Shown: one piece after another, positions 31,601 through 38,554 of the stretch
Layout: each line of letters opens with the position of its first letter
How positions within the stretch are numbered: position 1 is the stretch's first letter
The notes under the pieces: model-generated
Seen by the model: the letters and a program-made list of their open reading frames with translations, nothing else
Told to the model about the DNA's origin: nothing
Databases searched by the model: none
Position numbers and translations under genes: made by a program
DNA from: Mycobacterium sp. MBM
GTDB taxonomy: Bacteria; Actinomycetota; Actinomycetes; Mycobacteriales; Mycobacteriaceae
Assembly (NCBI GenBank): GCA_021648845.1
Contig: JAKJHY010000006.1
Location: forward strand, 186,001-250,000
Length of the DNA stretch: 64,000 nucleotides
Direction of reading: 5' to 3'

Positions 31601-32842
31601 GTCGTCACCGCGACCGACCCGGACGGCGATGCGCTGACCTACCGCCTGAAGGCCGGACCGGCGTTCGGCGCGGTCACGGTGAGCGCCGACGGGCAGTTCA
31701 GGTACACCCCGGACGTGGATGCCCGCTACCGCGCGCTGGTGACCGCCGGCGAGGACACCGACAGCTTCGTGGTCGACATCACCGACAGTTTCGGCGGGAT
31801 CAGCACGGCGACAGTCACTGTCACGATCGCGGCGCCGTCGGCGGCGGCGATCGACCAGCGGGCGACCACGGTGGCCGTCAATACCCAGCAGATGTACTTC
31901 TACTCCCAAGCCGATACCGATACGGCGCTGGGACTGCTCAAGGCCGCCGGGGTCGACACCATCCGGATCCTGTTGCCCTGGGCCGGCGCCGAACCCGCCG
32001 ACGACATCTTCGACTGGACCGCTGTCGATCGGATGGTCGACAGCGCCGCCGCCCACGGCATCAAGGTGCTCGCCACCGTCAACACCACACCGGATTGGGC
32101 CGCGGTGCCGGGCCAGCAGATCTACACCGCGGCACCGGCCGACATCGAGGCCTACGGCGACTTCGTGGCCGCGGTGGCGACCCGGTACCAGGGCAAGATC
32201 TCCGACTACGAGATCTGGAACGAGCCCAACTATGAGGGCTTCTGGGAGCCTACGCCGGACGCCGCGGCATACACCGCCCTGCTCAAGGTGGCCTACACCG
32301 CGATCAAGGCAGCCGATCCGGACGCCACCGTCATCGGCGGATCGGTGGCCGCGGTGGCCGAAGTCCCCGACGGCCCGGCGATCTACCCGGTGACCTACCT
32401 GACCCAGATGTACGTCGCGGGTGCGGCCGGATATTTCGACGCGCTGGCCTTCCACCCCTATCAGTACGCGAAGGCGTTCTCGGTGCAAGAGGGTCACGCC
32501 GGGGTGCCCTTCACCCAGGCCCAACAGCTGTACGACGTGATGGTCCGCAACGGTGACGGGCACAAGAAGATCTGGGCCACCGAGTACGGCCAGCCGGCCT
32601 CCGAAGGCGGAGAGGCCGTCCAGGCCGCCTTCGTCGGTGACTTCCTGCGGGCTTGGCGCAGCCTGGAGTTCGCCGGGCCGGCGTTCATCCACACGGTGGC
32701 CGACTATCCGCACCCGCTGCCCGACCAGGCCTCGATGGGTCTGTTCCGCGAGGACTGGACCCCCAAACCGGTGGTGACGGTGGTCGTCGAGGTGATCGCG
32801 GAGAACCAGGCGATCAACGCGGCGGATGCCGATTCGGTCTAG
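28682..32842 (+). CDS. Giant secreted protein: beta-propeller, tandem Ig-like repeats and C-terminal GH39/GH5-type barrel
   Basis: 1,386 aa. Start at ATG 28682 with GGGAG upstream; the signal peptide HIGRVGALAVALGIG...GAWAAP then follows at once. A Pro/Ala-rich linker (40-190) leads to an Ig-like domain and a YVTN-type seven-bladed propeller (about 340-640; repeats such as DGTRIYVSS, GSVLYVANG, DGKRIYVAG). About four VCBS/cadherin-like repeats follow (650-1,045), each ending in a GTYTYTPT-like strand. The last 320 residues are a glycosidase barrel with acid/base Glu in YEIWNEPNYEGFW and nucleophile Glu in IWATEYGQP. Predicted to be exported and to act on a polysaccharide, perhaps in the mycobacterial wall. 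No sorting signal is seen. Confidence 0.88.
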   Translation: MHVRYASHIGRVGALAVALGIGTAVATPAGAWAAPDDPTTASSSAAEERADTGTSATDPAPTAGPRTPTSAPRSVAAGIGDEAPAPKKKQRTGVTRVRTAPTATTARRTAERPRPEPTAAIVAPQAHPAVDTPATVTAAPPPIAAAPAPLDTAPAPLDTVPTPLGARPAVVDPVRAVGDLIGAVLRPVLSTVLGVLPGGTTDSPLAWALLAAARRQVGAPAAEIAAARIVASAVTNAPPTAAVVWGRPDATTGTVIGRLVAADPEGKRVAVVVVPPAVPVQGTVSYNAKTATITYTPTTAQRFAASTSPGDDSVAVTLRVTDAVNTVDVPISIPVSPSPFYQSAAYNGAGAPSAVAATNTRAYITDRDTGTVAVYDTITNTLVGSYQVGGAPDGIAVKRDGTRIYVSSSAGNTVTVIDTATGAKKATIAVGNPTAIAINPAGSVLYVANGSAATVTKISTSTNRVAGTVKLAPGVTATELAVSADGKRIYVAGGTNAGGGQISWFSSTSTSARPLVETDFAPTGLAYNSLAQDVYAVDASGGLTVYNVPTKEVATLEIGHPLSGIALTNDGSAAMVTTSTGLIAALSTRDSSVLGVSAIGAVAAQPVLAISPDGTQMFVTDLGNGTVHALSLVPPNTTPFSSDPYYALANAATGMVSGKIGVVDFDGDPLSYRVVVKPGKGKLVLNADGTYTYTPTATARHAASKVGVPASVTTDSFVVDVSDGRNGVLRQSITVTIVPANKVPTVTTSIGAPSASTGAVKVTVKTADGDNDKRTFTVTQPAKGTVQVTATGVFTYTPTAAALAAARAPGTEYDAKRDTFTVTVTDGHGGVVPVTVNVKIGAANVKPTAATANVTSTQPRSGVVSGSVGAVDADGDVLSYTARPTSKGTVIVNTDGSFTYTPTAAARLAASKPRAYSSTKYETITFTVSDGFGGVVTKSLKVMIAPNPVDNSAPTNGVGTVSDTSTAIGTVTGVVTATDPDGDALTYRLKAGPAFGAVTVSADGQFRYTPDVDARYRALVTAGEDTDSFVVDITDSFGGISTATVTVTIAAPSAAAIDQRATTVAVNTQQMYFYSQADTDTALGLLKAAGVDTIRILLPWAGAEPADDIFDWTAVDRMVDSAAAHGIKVLATVNTTPDWAAVPGQQIYTAAPADIEAYGDFVAAVATRYQGKISDYEIWNEPNYEGFWEPTPDAAAYTALLKVAYTAIKAADPDATVIGGSVAAVAEVPDGPAIYPVTYLTQMYVAGAAGYFDALAFHPYQYAKAFSVQEGHAGVPFTQAQQLYDVMVRNGDGHKKIWATEYGQPASEGGEAVQAAFVGDFLRAWRSLEFAGPAFIHTVADYPHPLPDQASMGLFREDWTPKPVVTVVVEVIAENQAINAADADSV

Positions 32843-32859
32843 GCGGCTAGGCTGAGGGC

Positions 32860-33492
32860 ATGGCTGAGTCGATATCCGCGAAGAAGAATGCCGCCGCGGT
32901 CGCGAATTTCCTTGCCGCTCAGTTGTATACGCGTGACGAGGTCTTCGGCGATCTGGGCGTGGTGCCCGCTGCGGCCGGTGCCTACGGGTGGTGGTTCCGC
33001 GAGATCCCGGGCGGAATCGACATCGCCGGGTGTGAACAACGTGACGGCTGGACACTGCTGTACGTCGGGATCAGCCCGGGCCCGCCGCGCGCCGACGGCA
33101 AGCCACGCGCCCCGCAGGATCTGCGCAAACGCATCCGCTATCACTTTGGTGCGGGCAATGCCGGGGCGGACGGATCGACATTGCGCAAATCCCTCGGGGT
33201 GCTGCTCGGCGAACAACTCGGCTTCGCGCTGCGCCGGATCGGCTCGGGCAAGCGGCAGACCTTCGCCGGCGGCGAGGCCGTCTTGACTCAGTGGATGGCC
33301 GAGAACGCCGCGGTGTCCTGGGTGCTTCATCCCGAGCCGTGGTTCTTGGAGCCCAAGCTGATCAATGCGCTGGTGCTACCGCTGAACTTCCAGGACAACG
33401 ACCGCAACGCCTTCGCCCCGGAACTCAAGAGGTTGCGCAAGGACGCCGGGGTGAAGGCCGGCAAGCTGCGCGTGCTCGCGGAGTGGTCATGA
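32860..33492 (+). CDS. GIY-YIG-like nuclease-family protein
   Basis: 210 aa. YGWWF and LLYVGIS have the spacing of the GIY...YIG strands, followed by LRKRIRYHF and later STLRKSLGVLL and PWFLEPKLINALVLPLN, where the Glu would be the metal ligand. The fold is typical of GIY-YIG endonucleases, though the biological role of this stand-alone family is not known to me. Start codon 17 bases after the giant protein; stop overlaps the next gene by 4 bases. Confidence 0.78.
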   Translation: MAESISAKKNAAAVANFLAAQLYTRDEVFGDLGVVPAAAGAYGWWFREIPGGIDIAGCEQRDGWTLLYVGISPGPPRADGKPRAPQDLRKRIRYHFGAGNAGADGSTLRKSLGVLLGEQLGFALRRIGSGKRQTFAGGEAVLTQWMAENAAVSWVLHPEPWFLEPKLINALVLPLNFQDNDRNAFAPELKRLRKDAGVKAGKLRVLAEWS

Positions 33493-34262
33493 CCAGGTGG
33501 CGGATTGCTTCCCGGTCGGTGCTGACATCGCTGGTTCTCGCCGCGACGGTGATCGTCGCTCCGGCCGCGTGGGCCGAACCCGTCCCCGTCGTCGAGCCCA
33601 CCGTGTTGGCGGCGGTACCGCACGATCCCGGCGCCTACAGCGAAGGGCTGGAATTCGACGGTCCGGCGTTGTACGAGGCCACCGGGGAGGTGGGCAAATC
33701 GGAACTGCGCCAGGTCGATCCGGTGACAGGTGCGGTGATCCGATCGGTGCCGTTGCCCAATGACTATTTCGGTGAAGGTATCGCCGTTGTGGGCGAGAGC
33801 ATCTGGCAGTTGACCTATCGCGACGGTGTGGCGATCGAATGGGACAAGGCGTCGTTCACCCCGCGCCGGGAGGTGCCGGTGGCCGGCCAGGGCTGGGGCC
33901 TGTGCCACGACGGCGCCAGGTTCATCGCCAGCGACGGCAGCGACCGCCTACGGTTCTTCGACCCGTCGTTCGCCGAGACCGGCAGTATCGCAGTGACCCG
34001 CGACGGTCAGCCGCAGGCCGGGCTCAACGAACTCGCCTGTGTCGACGGGCAGGTGTGGGCGGCGGCGTGGCCGAACGACACGTTCGTCCGCATCGACCCC
34101 GGCGCCGGTGTGGTGAACCTGGTGGCCGATGTCTCCAACCTCTGGCCCGCGGCGCAACGCAATCCGCGCCAGGTGGTCAGCGGCATCGCGCATATCGCCG
34201 GGTCGGAGTACCTGATCAGCGGCAAGGAATGGCCGCAGAGCTACCGGGTGACGTTGCCGTAG
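33489..34262 (+). CDS. Secreted glutaminyl-peptide cyclotransferase (glutamine cyclotransferase)
   Basis: 257 aa. Signal peptide SVLTSLVLAATVIVAPAAWA, then a five-bladed propeller of the plant/bacterial glutamine cyclotransferase type: VPHDPGAYSEGLEFDG, LYEATGEVGKSELRQVD, FGEGIAVVGESIWQLTYRDG, NELACVDGQVWAAAWPNDT. It would convert N-terminal Gln to pyroglutamate in exported proteins. The ATG overlaps the upstream stop (ATGA). Its 3' end overlaps the convergent SDR gene by 22 bases. Confidence 0.88.
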   Translation: MTRWRIASRSVLTSLVLAATVIVAPAAWAEPVPVVEPTVLAAVPHDPGAYSEGLEFDGPALYEATGEVGKSELRQVDPVTGAVIRSVPLPNDYFGEGIAVVGESIWQLTYRDGVAIEWDKASFTPRREVPVAGQGWGLCHDGARFIASDGSDRLRFFDPSFAETGSIAVTRDGQPQAGLNELACVDGQVWAAAWPNDTFVRIDPGAGVVNLVADVSNLWPAAQRNPRQVVSGIAHIAGSEYLISGKEWPQSYRVTLP

Positions 34263-35149
34263 ATCAGCTGCTCGCTGGTCTCCCACAAATCGCGCGCCAC
34301 GTCCGTGTCATAGGACTGCGCCGAGGACCGGATGGGCTTGGCCCCTTCGAAGTACTCGCCGGTGATCCCCTCGAACCGCGGGTCGGTGGCCAGCGCGGCC
34401 AGCCGGGAGCCCGAGGTCGCCAGCGAGTTCACATTGGGCAGCACGCGCAGTAGCGGAGAAACCGTGCGCCACACCATCTTTTGCAGCGGAGTGTAGTCGC
34501 GCGACAGGCTCGATGCCGGCATCAGCCCCGGGTCGAACGCAGTCACGGTGATGCCCGCGCCGCCGTGGCCGAGTCGTCGATCGAGTTCGTAGGTGTAGAG
34601 GACATTGCACAGTTTCGAGGTGGTGTAGCGACGGCGACCGTCGACCGGTTCGTCCGGCTGTGGATGCGCCAGCTCCTCGGCGGTGGTGTAGCGCGGATGT
34701 GGCATACCGGTGAACTTCTTGGGATCGTGAGTTCCGCTGGCCACCATCACGATCCGGGCGGGCGCGACCAGTTGCTCGCGCAGGCCCTCGATGAGCGCGA
34801 AATGCCCGAGGTGGTTGACCCCGAAGGTGATCTCCACCCCGTCGGTGGTCAGCTGGAGCCCAGAGACGACCTGTAAGCCCGCGTTGCACACCACGGCCTG
34901 CAGCGCGGGCAGGCCCGCCACGGCAAAGGCGGTGGTGAAGGCCTGCACCGAAGCCAACGAGCCCAAGTCGCAGGCCAGTACCGTGCAGCGGTCGGGGGCG
35001 CCCAGGTCGGCAACGGCGGCCTGGCCCCGGGCCACGTCGCGGACGGCGAGCACGATGTGCCAGGAGTCGTCGCGTGCCAGGATCGCGCGGGCGCATTCCA
35101 GGCCGAGGCCGGTATTGGCTCCGGTGATGATCACCGATCGGGTATTCAT
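34241..35149 (-). CDS. Short-chain dehydrogenase/reductase (retinol-dehydrogenase-like)
   Basis: 302 aa. Rossmann motif TGANTGLG near residue 9, CNAGL near 88, and catalytic YTTSK near 174, plus Asn in the NHLGHF helix. The size and CNAGLQVV..NHLGHF pattern fit the RDH/protochlorophyllide-reductase-like SDR branch. Substrate unknown. It is translationally coupled to the TetR gene (4-base overlap), which probably controls it. Confidence 0.9.
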   Translation of the reverse strand: MNTRSVIITGANTGLGLECARAILARDDSWHIVLAVRDVARGQAAVADLGAPDRCTVLACDLGSLASVQAFTTAFAVAGLPALQAVVCNAGLQVVSGLQLTTDGVEITFGVNHLGHFALIEGLREQLVAPARIVMVASGTHDPKKFTGMPHPRYTTAEELAHPQPDEPVDGRRRYTTSKLCNVLYTYELDRRLGHGGAGITVTAFDPGLMPASSLSRDYTPLQKMVWRTVSPLLRVLPNVNSLATSGSRLAALATDPRFEGITGEYFEGAKPIRSSAQSYDTDVARDLWETSEQLIYGNVTR

Positions 35150-35751
35150 TGTTCCTCCAATAGGATTGGGATGAGGGACTGGATGGTTTGCACCAACCGG
35201 ACGTACATCCGGTCGACGTCGGTGCTGTCCGGTTCGAGGTGGTCGGCGAAGAAGATGCCGTCCGACATCGCGGTGGCGACGGCGGCGAGTTCGGCGACGA
35301 CGCGCTCGGCCCTGTCGGGGGCGAGGTCGTCGGGCAGCAGCGGCCGGATCACGCCGGCGAATCCGGCGATCGCGGTGTCGCGGACCCGGCGGACGGCGGC
35401 GGCCACCGCGGGATCGTCACTGCGCTCCAGCGACAGCATGTACACCAGCCGGAAGAAATCCGGGTTGGCCACCATGAGTTTCGCAGCGGCGGCGCGTTGG
35501 GTCTCGATATCAGGACTGCTGCGGGGAAGCTGCGCGAAGTAGCGCTCGGCGCCGCGCTCCATCACGGCCGCGAGCACGCCCTCCTTTGAGCCGAAGTGCC
35601 AGTAGATCGAACTCGCGGGCAGGCCGGTCTCCCGGCGGATGTGGCTGATCGAGGTCGCCGCGTAGCCCTGGGTGGCCATCAGCCGTTCGGTCGCGTCCAG
35701 GATCAGCTCACGGGAGTCCTCGCCCTGGCGTTGTCGTTGCGTCGGCGGCAT
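35146..35751 (-). CDS. TetR-family transcriptional regulator
   Basis: 201 aa. N-terminal TetR HTH: ELILDATERLMATQGYAATSISHIRRETGLPASSIYWHFGSKEGVLAAV (positions 15-60). C-terminal ligand domain with unknown inducer. A perfect palindrome begins 9 bases upstream of the start codon and is the obvious operator for autoregulation and control of the overlapping SDR gene. Confidence 0.93.
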   Translation of the reverse strand: MPPTQRQRQGEDSRELILDATERLMATQGYAATSISHIRRETGLPASSIYWHFGSKEGVLAAVMERGAERYFAQLPRSSPDIETQRAAAAKLMVANPDFFRLVYMLSLERSDDPAVAAAVRRVRDTAIAGFAGVIRPLLPDDLAPDRAERVVAELAAVATAMSDGIFFADHLEPDSTDVDRMYVRLVQTIQSLIPILLEEQ

Positions 35752-35759
35752 CCGGATTC

Positions 35760-35785
35760 CTGTCTGTAAGGATCGTTACAGACAG
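35760..35785. promoter_or_regulatory. Palindromic operator for the TetR regulator
   Basis: Perfect 10-base inverted repeat CTGTCTGTAA / TTACAGACAG with a 6-base spacer (ggatcg), immediately upstream of the TetR start at 35751. Size and position are classic for a TetR-family operator. Confidence 0.8.
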
Positions 35786-35829
35786 AGTAGCGTGCGTAGG
35801 CCTCGGTGTCACGGTGGGCGTCGCGCGGC

Positions 35830-36256
35830 CTACCCAGCCTGCGACAACCTGCACAGACGCCGCACCGCGGCGAGGCCGGCCGGGTGCCGGGCCAATGCCG
35901 CGTCACGGCCTCGGGCCTGGCCCGGCGCGTCACCGAGCGCAGCACGAGAGCCACGATGATGGCGTCGTCGGCGTATCCCAGCTCGGGATGACGTCGAGGA
36001 TCAGATCGAAAGGCGGAGCCAGATAGGCCAGCAACAAGGCCAGGCGGACGCGCACGCCGCGGCTGATACCCGGATCTGCGGCCAGCCGCTTGAGCAACCG
36101 CAGGATGTCGGGGAGTAGCCGCACGGCATCGCGCAGCCCGATGTCATCCGGCTTCGCCGACCACAGGAATGCGGCGACAATCAACCAGAGCGCCAGGAGA
36201 CCCAACAGGAGACCTAAATCGGCGCCGACGGCGGCCGGCGCCCAGTCTGACCACAC
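35830..36256 (-). pseudogene. DUF1232 (YkvA-like) membrane protein gene with two frameshifts
   Basis: From GTG 36256 the frame encodes an N-terminal membrane helix (LGLLLGLLALWLIVAAFLW) and the DUF1232 core LLAYLAPPFDLILDVIP, then breaks near 35987. Homology continues in the next frame as ELGYADDAIIVALVLRSV...EAVTRHWPG, breaks again near 35895, and ends in the third frame as AGLAAVRRLCRLSQAG followed by TAG at 35830. Both breaks lie in runs of three C where four would restore the reading frame. Either the gene is decaying or the sequence has two homopolymer errors. Its start region is only 31 bases from the first att copy. Confidence 0.72.
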
Positions 36257-36286
36257 GGGTCCAGTCTGGGGCTTGCCGCAGCTGCG

Positions 36287-36314
36287 CAACGTGGTGCCCC
36301 CGGCAGGACTCGAA
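36287..36314. repeat. att-like copy A of the tRNA-Arg 3' end
   Basis: Contains TGGTGCCCCCGGCAGGA followed by CTCGAA; one mismatch (C for T at 36309) to the 23-base tRNA 3' end at 55621. It also shares the preceding CAACG with the copy at 55616-55620, giving 22 identical bases (36287-36308). Left border of the composite region. Confidence 0.75.
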
Positions 36315-36663
36315 GTGCTGTGCAGCACAGGACCGTTTAGCGACCTGACCAGCGACACCCGCCGGACTTCGTGCTCGCGTCGAGCTCAAGCCCAAACGCG
36401 GCCGGTCGCGCTGCTATGTCGGTGTGGGCGCCGGTCGTCGCGTTGCGTACTGATCTATCCAGCCGCGCTGAGATATGCGTGTCGGCATTGACCGCCAGGG
36501 GGTAGGCGGGCCGCGCCGCTGACGCAGGGCGCGGAACCGGCAGAACCCACTGATCAGCGGCGACCCCTTCGGTCAATCCACAATCGAGACTCGCTCCACA
36601 GGCCTGGCGCATTCTCGTGCAGATTTGTGGGAATCTGTCCTGGTGGCGCGCGAAGTTGTCGAT
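36315..36663. other. Non-coding stretch between att copy A and the methyltransferase gene
   Basis: About 350 bases without a convincing gene. It holds a few short open frames with no recognisable product and presumably the promoter for the methyltransferase. No repeat or strong hairpin noticed. Confidence 0.5.
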
Positions 36664-37704
36664 ATGTCCTCATCCGAGATCGTCGCCAAAGCTCAAACCT
36701 TCCCCCGACTGCGCTACATGGGGTCGAAGTACCGCCTGTTGCCGCACCTAGAACGCGTCTTCGCCGAGATCGGCGGCGAAACCGCCGTCGATGCGTTCTC
36801 CGGTTCTGGAGTCGTGTCCTACCTGCTCAAAGTGCAGGGATTCGCGGTCACATCGAATGACTTTCTGAACTTCCCTGCTGTGATCGCGTCGGCGACCGTG
36901 CAGAATTCAAGCGTTCGGCTCGATACCGAACTGATCGACCAGATCTGCGGACCGCCCGCCGACGACCGCGACTTCATACAGACGAAGTTCGACGGACTCT
37001 ATTTCACGCCCGAAGATCGCAAATTTCTCGATTCGGCGTGGTCGCATATCGACACGCTGACGGGACATCGGCGAGATCTCGCCATCTCCGCTCTAGTGCT
37101 TTCGGCTGCGCGCAGGCAGCCGCGCGGAGTGTTCACGTTTACGGATGGAACCAAGTATGCGGACGGTCGCCGCGACTTGCAGTTGTCGTTGCGCGAACAC
37201 TTCCGCGAGCGCGCCGCCGACTACAACGCGACGGTGTTCAGCAATGGCAAGCGCAGCCGCGCGCGTCGGGGCGAAGTGTTCGACATCGCCGAAACGGCGC
37301 CGGATTTGGTTTATCTCGATCCGCCGTATGCGCCTCCGAGTGACGACAACGACTACATCAAGCGCTATCACTTTCTCGAAGGTCTCAGCGTCTATTGGCG
37401 TGGTGTCAACATTATGGAAAACACCAAGACTAAGAAGCTCGAAAAGCGCTTCACGCCGTTTGCCTACAAGCGCACCATCGAAGATGCGCTGCTGCGGTCG
37501 TTCGAGCATTTCGAAGATGCGGGCGCAATAGTACTGTCGTACTCATCGAACGCGATCCCCGATACGACGCGAATCCTCGATCTTCTCGGCAAGGTCAAAC
37601 AGTCGGTTCAGGTGGTCGCGATCGACCACAAGTACAGCTTCGGGACACACGTCGCTGCGGCGCGCCGAGACGTGAGCGAGTATTTGTTTATCGGGCGGGA
37701 CTAG
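36664..37704 (+). CDS. D12-class N6-adenine DNA methyltransferase
   Basis: 346 aa from ATG 36664 (MSSSEIVAK); a GTG/ATG-type start at 36625 would add 13 residues. Dam/DpnM-like features in order: RYMGSKYRLLPHLERVF, the AdoMet motif DAFSGSGVVSYLLK near residue 47, and the catalytic DPPYAPPSDDNDY near residue 221. It methylates adenine in a specific site and would protect DNA from the neighbouring endonuclease. The stop and the next start share one base, so the two genes are coupled. Codon use is less GC-rich than in the flanks, suggesting import. Confidence 0.9.
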   Translation: MSSSEIVAKAQTFPRLRYMGSKYRLLPHLERVFAEIGGETAVDAFSGSGVVSYLLKVQGFAVTSNDFLNFPAVIASATVQNSSVRLDTELIDQICGPPADDRDFIQTKFDGLYFTPEDRKFLDSAWSHIDTLTGHRRDLAISALVLSAARRQPRGVFTFTDGTKYADGRRDLQLSLREHFRERAADYNATVFSNGKRSRARRGEVFDIAETAPDLVYLDPPYAPPSDDNDYIKRYHFLEGLSVYWRGVNIMENTKTKKLEKRFTPFAYKRTIEDALLRSFEHFEDAGAIVLSYSSNAIPDTTRILDLLGKVKQSVQVVAIDHKYSFGTHVAAARRDVSEYLFIGRD

Positions 37705-38543
37705 TGAGCGAAGCCGTTCCATTCGAGGACTATTTGGCGTCGTTGGGACGGCTGACCGCGATTGTCGATCCGACTGCATCCACGCCGGAGGCTGAACACA
37801 TCCGCGAGGCGGTCGAGAGCCTTGCGGATCTGGGCAAGATAGACGCGGCCTCGCTAGTCGCTTGGACCGAGCAGAATGCGCGTTCGGTGCACGTCCTGGG
37901 TTTGATTGTTGGACTGGGGCAAGAGAAACTAAAGGCAGCGCTAACAACTGAGTTTGGAACGGCGGGCTTTATCACACTTGCACGCAACCGCCCGGCTGAT
38001 TTGATCACAATGCTCGACGAGCAATTCGACCTGTTGCGGTTGTTGCGTGTGCAGACGGATCGTGAGTACGGATTGGCCGATGTTTTGATAGCTCGCGCAG
38101 GTCCAAAGTTGACCGCATTCGGCGGTCAGGCGTCTGGACGCAAGATCGAAGACGAGATTTCAGCAATCGCAGAAGATCTCGGCTTGCAACACGCGGAACG
38201 CTCTCGGTTCACGGGTCGCAACGGTCGCACCGCGCCCGCCGATCTCATAGTCCCCGACGCGGACAGCGCCCTGATTGTCGTCGCGGCAAAGGGATTCGAC
38301 TCGACTGGTAGCAAGCTAACCGACGCGGTCCGCGAGATCGAAGAGATGGCCGAAGTCCGGTTGCCGAGACAGTACGTGTTTGCCGTGATCGACGGCATTG
38401 GCTGGCATCGTCGAAAGGCTGATCTGAAGAAAATTCACAATCTGTGGGTCAGCGAACAAATCGACGGGATGTACACACTCGCGAGTCTCGATCAATTTCG
38501 GGCTGACCTTGAGGCCGCCGCACACCGGGCGAAGCTGATTTAG
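37704..38543 (+). CDS. Candidate type II restriction endonuclease (DpnII/MboI-like core)
   Basis: 279 aa from GTG 37704. An N-terminal helical half is followed by a core that looks like PD-(D/E)xK nucleases: KIEDEISAIAEDLGL, then PADLIVPDADSALIVVAAKGFDSTG and SKLTDAVREIEEM. The SxGSKLxxxxRE block is reminiscent of DpnII/MboI enzymes. The position expected for the acidic residue before Lys reads AAK, so either the acid lies elsewhere or the enzyme is impaired. Context (overlapping an adenine methyltransferase) is the main support for the call; target site unknown. Confidence 0.65.
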   Translation: MSEAVPFEDYLASLGRLTAIVDPTASTPEAEHIREAVESLADLGKIDAASLVAWTEQNARSVHVLGLIVGLGQEKLKAALTTEFGTAGFITLARNRPADLITMLDEQFDLLRLLRVQTDREYGLADVLIARAGPKLTAFGGQASGRKIEDEISAIAEDLGLQHAERSRFTGRNGRTAPADLIVPDADSALIVVAAKGFDSTGSKLTDAVREIEEMAEVRLPRQYVFAVIDGIGWHRRKADLKKIHNLWVSEQIDGMYTLASLDQFRADLEAAAHRAKLI

Positions 38544-38554
38544 GTCTCGGACAG

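Noticed and set aside
29306-33055. 1,249-residue open frame on the minus strand
   Set aside because: Mirror of the giant secreted protein; no domain or start context, and the plus strand has clear propeller and glycosidase motifs.
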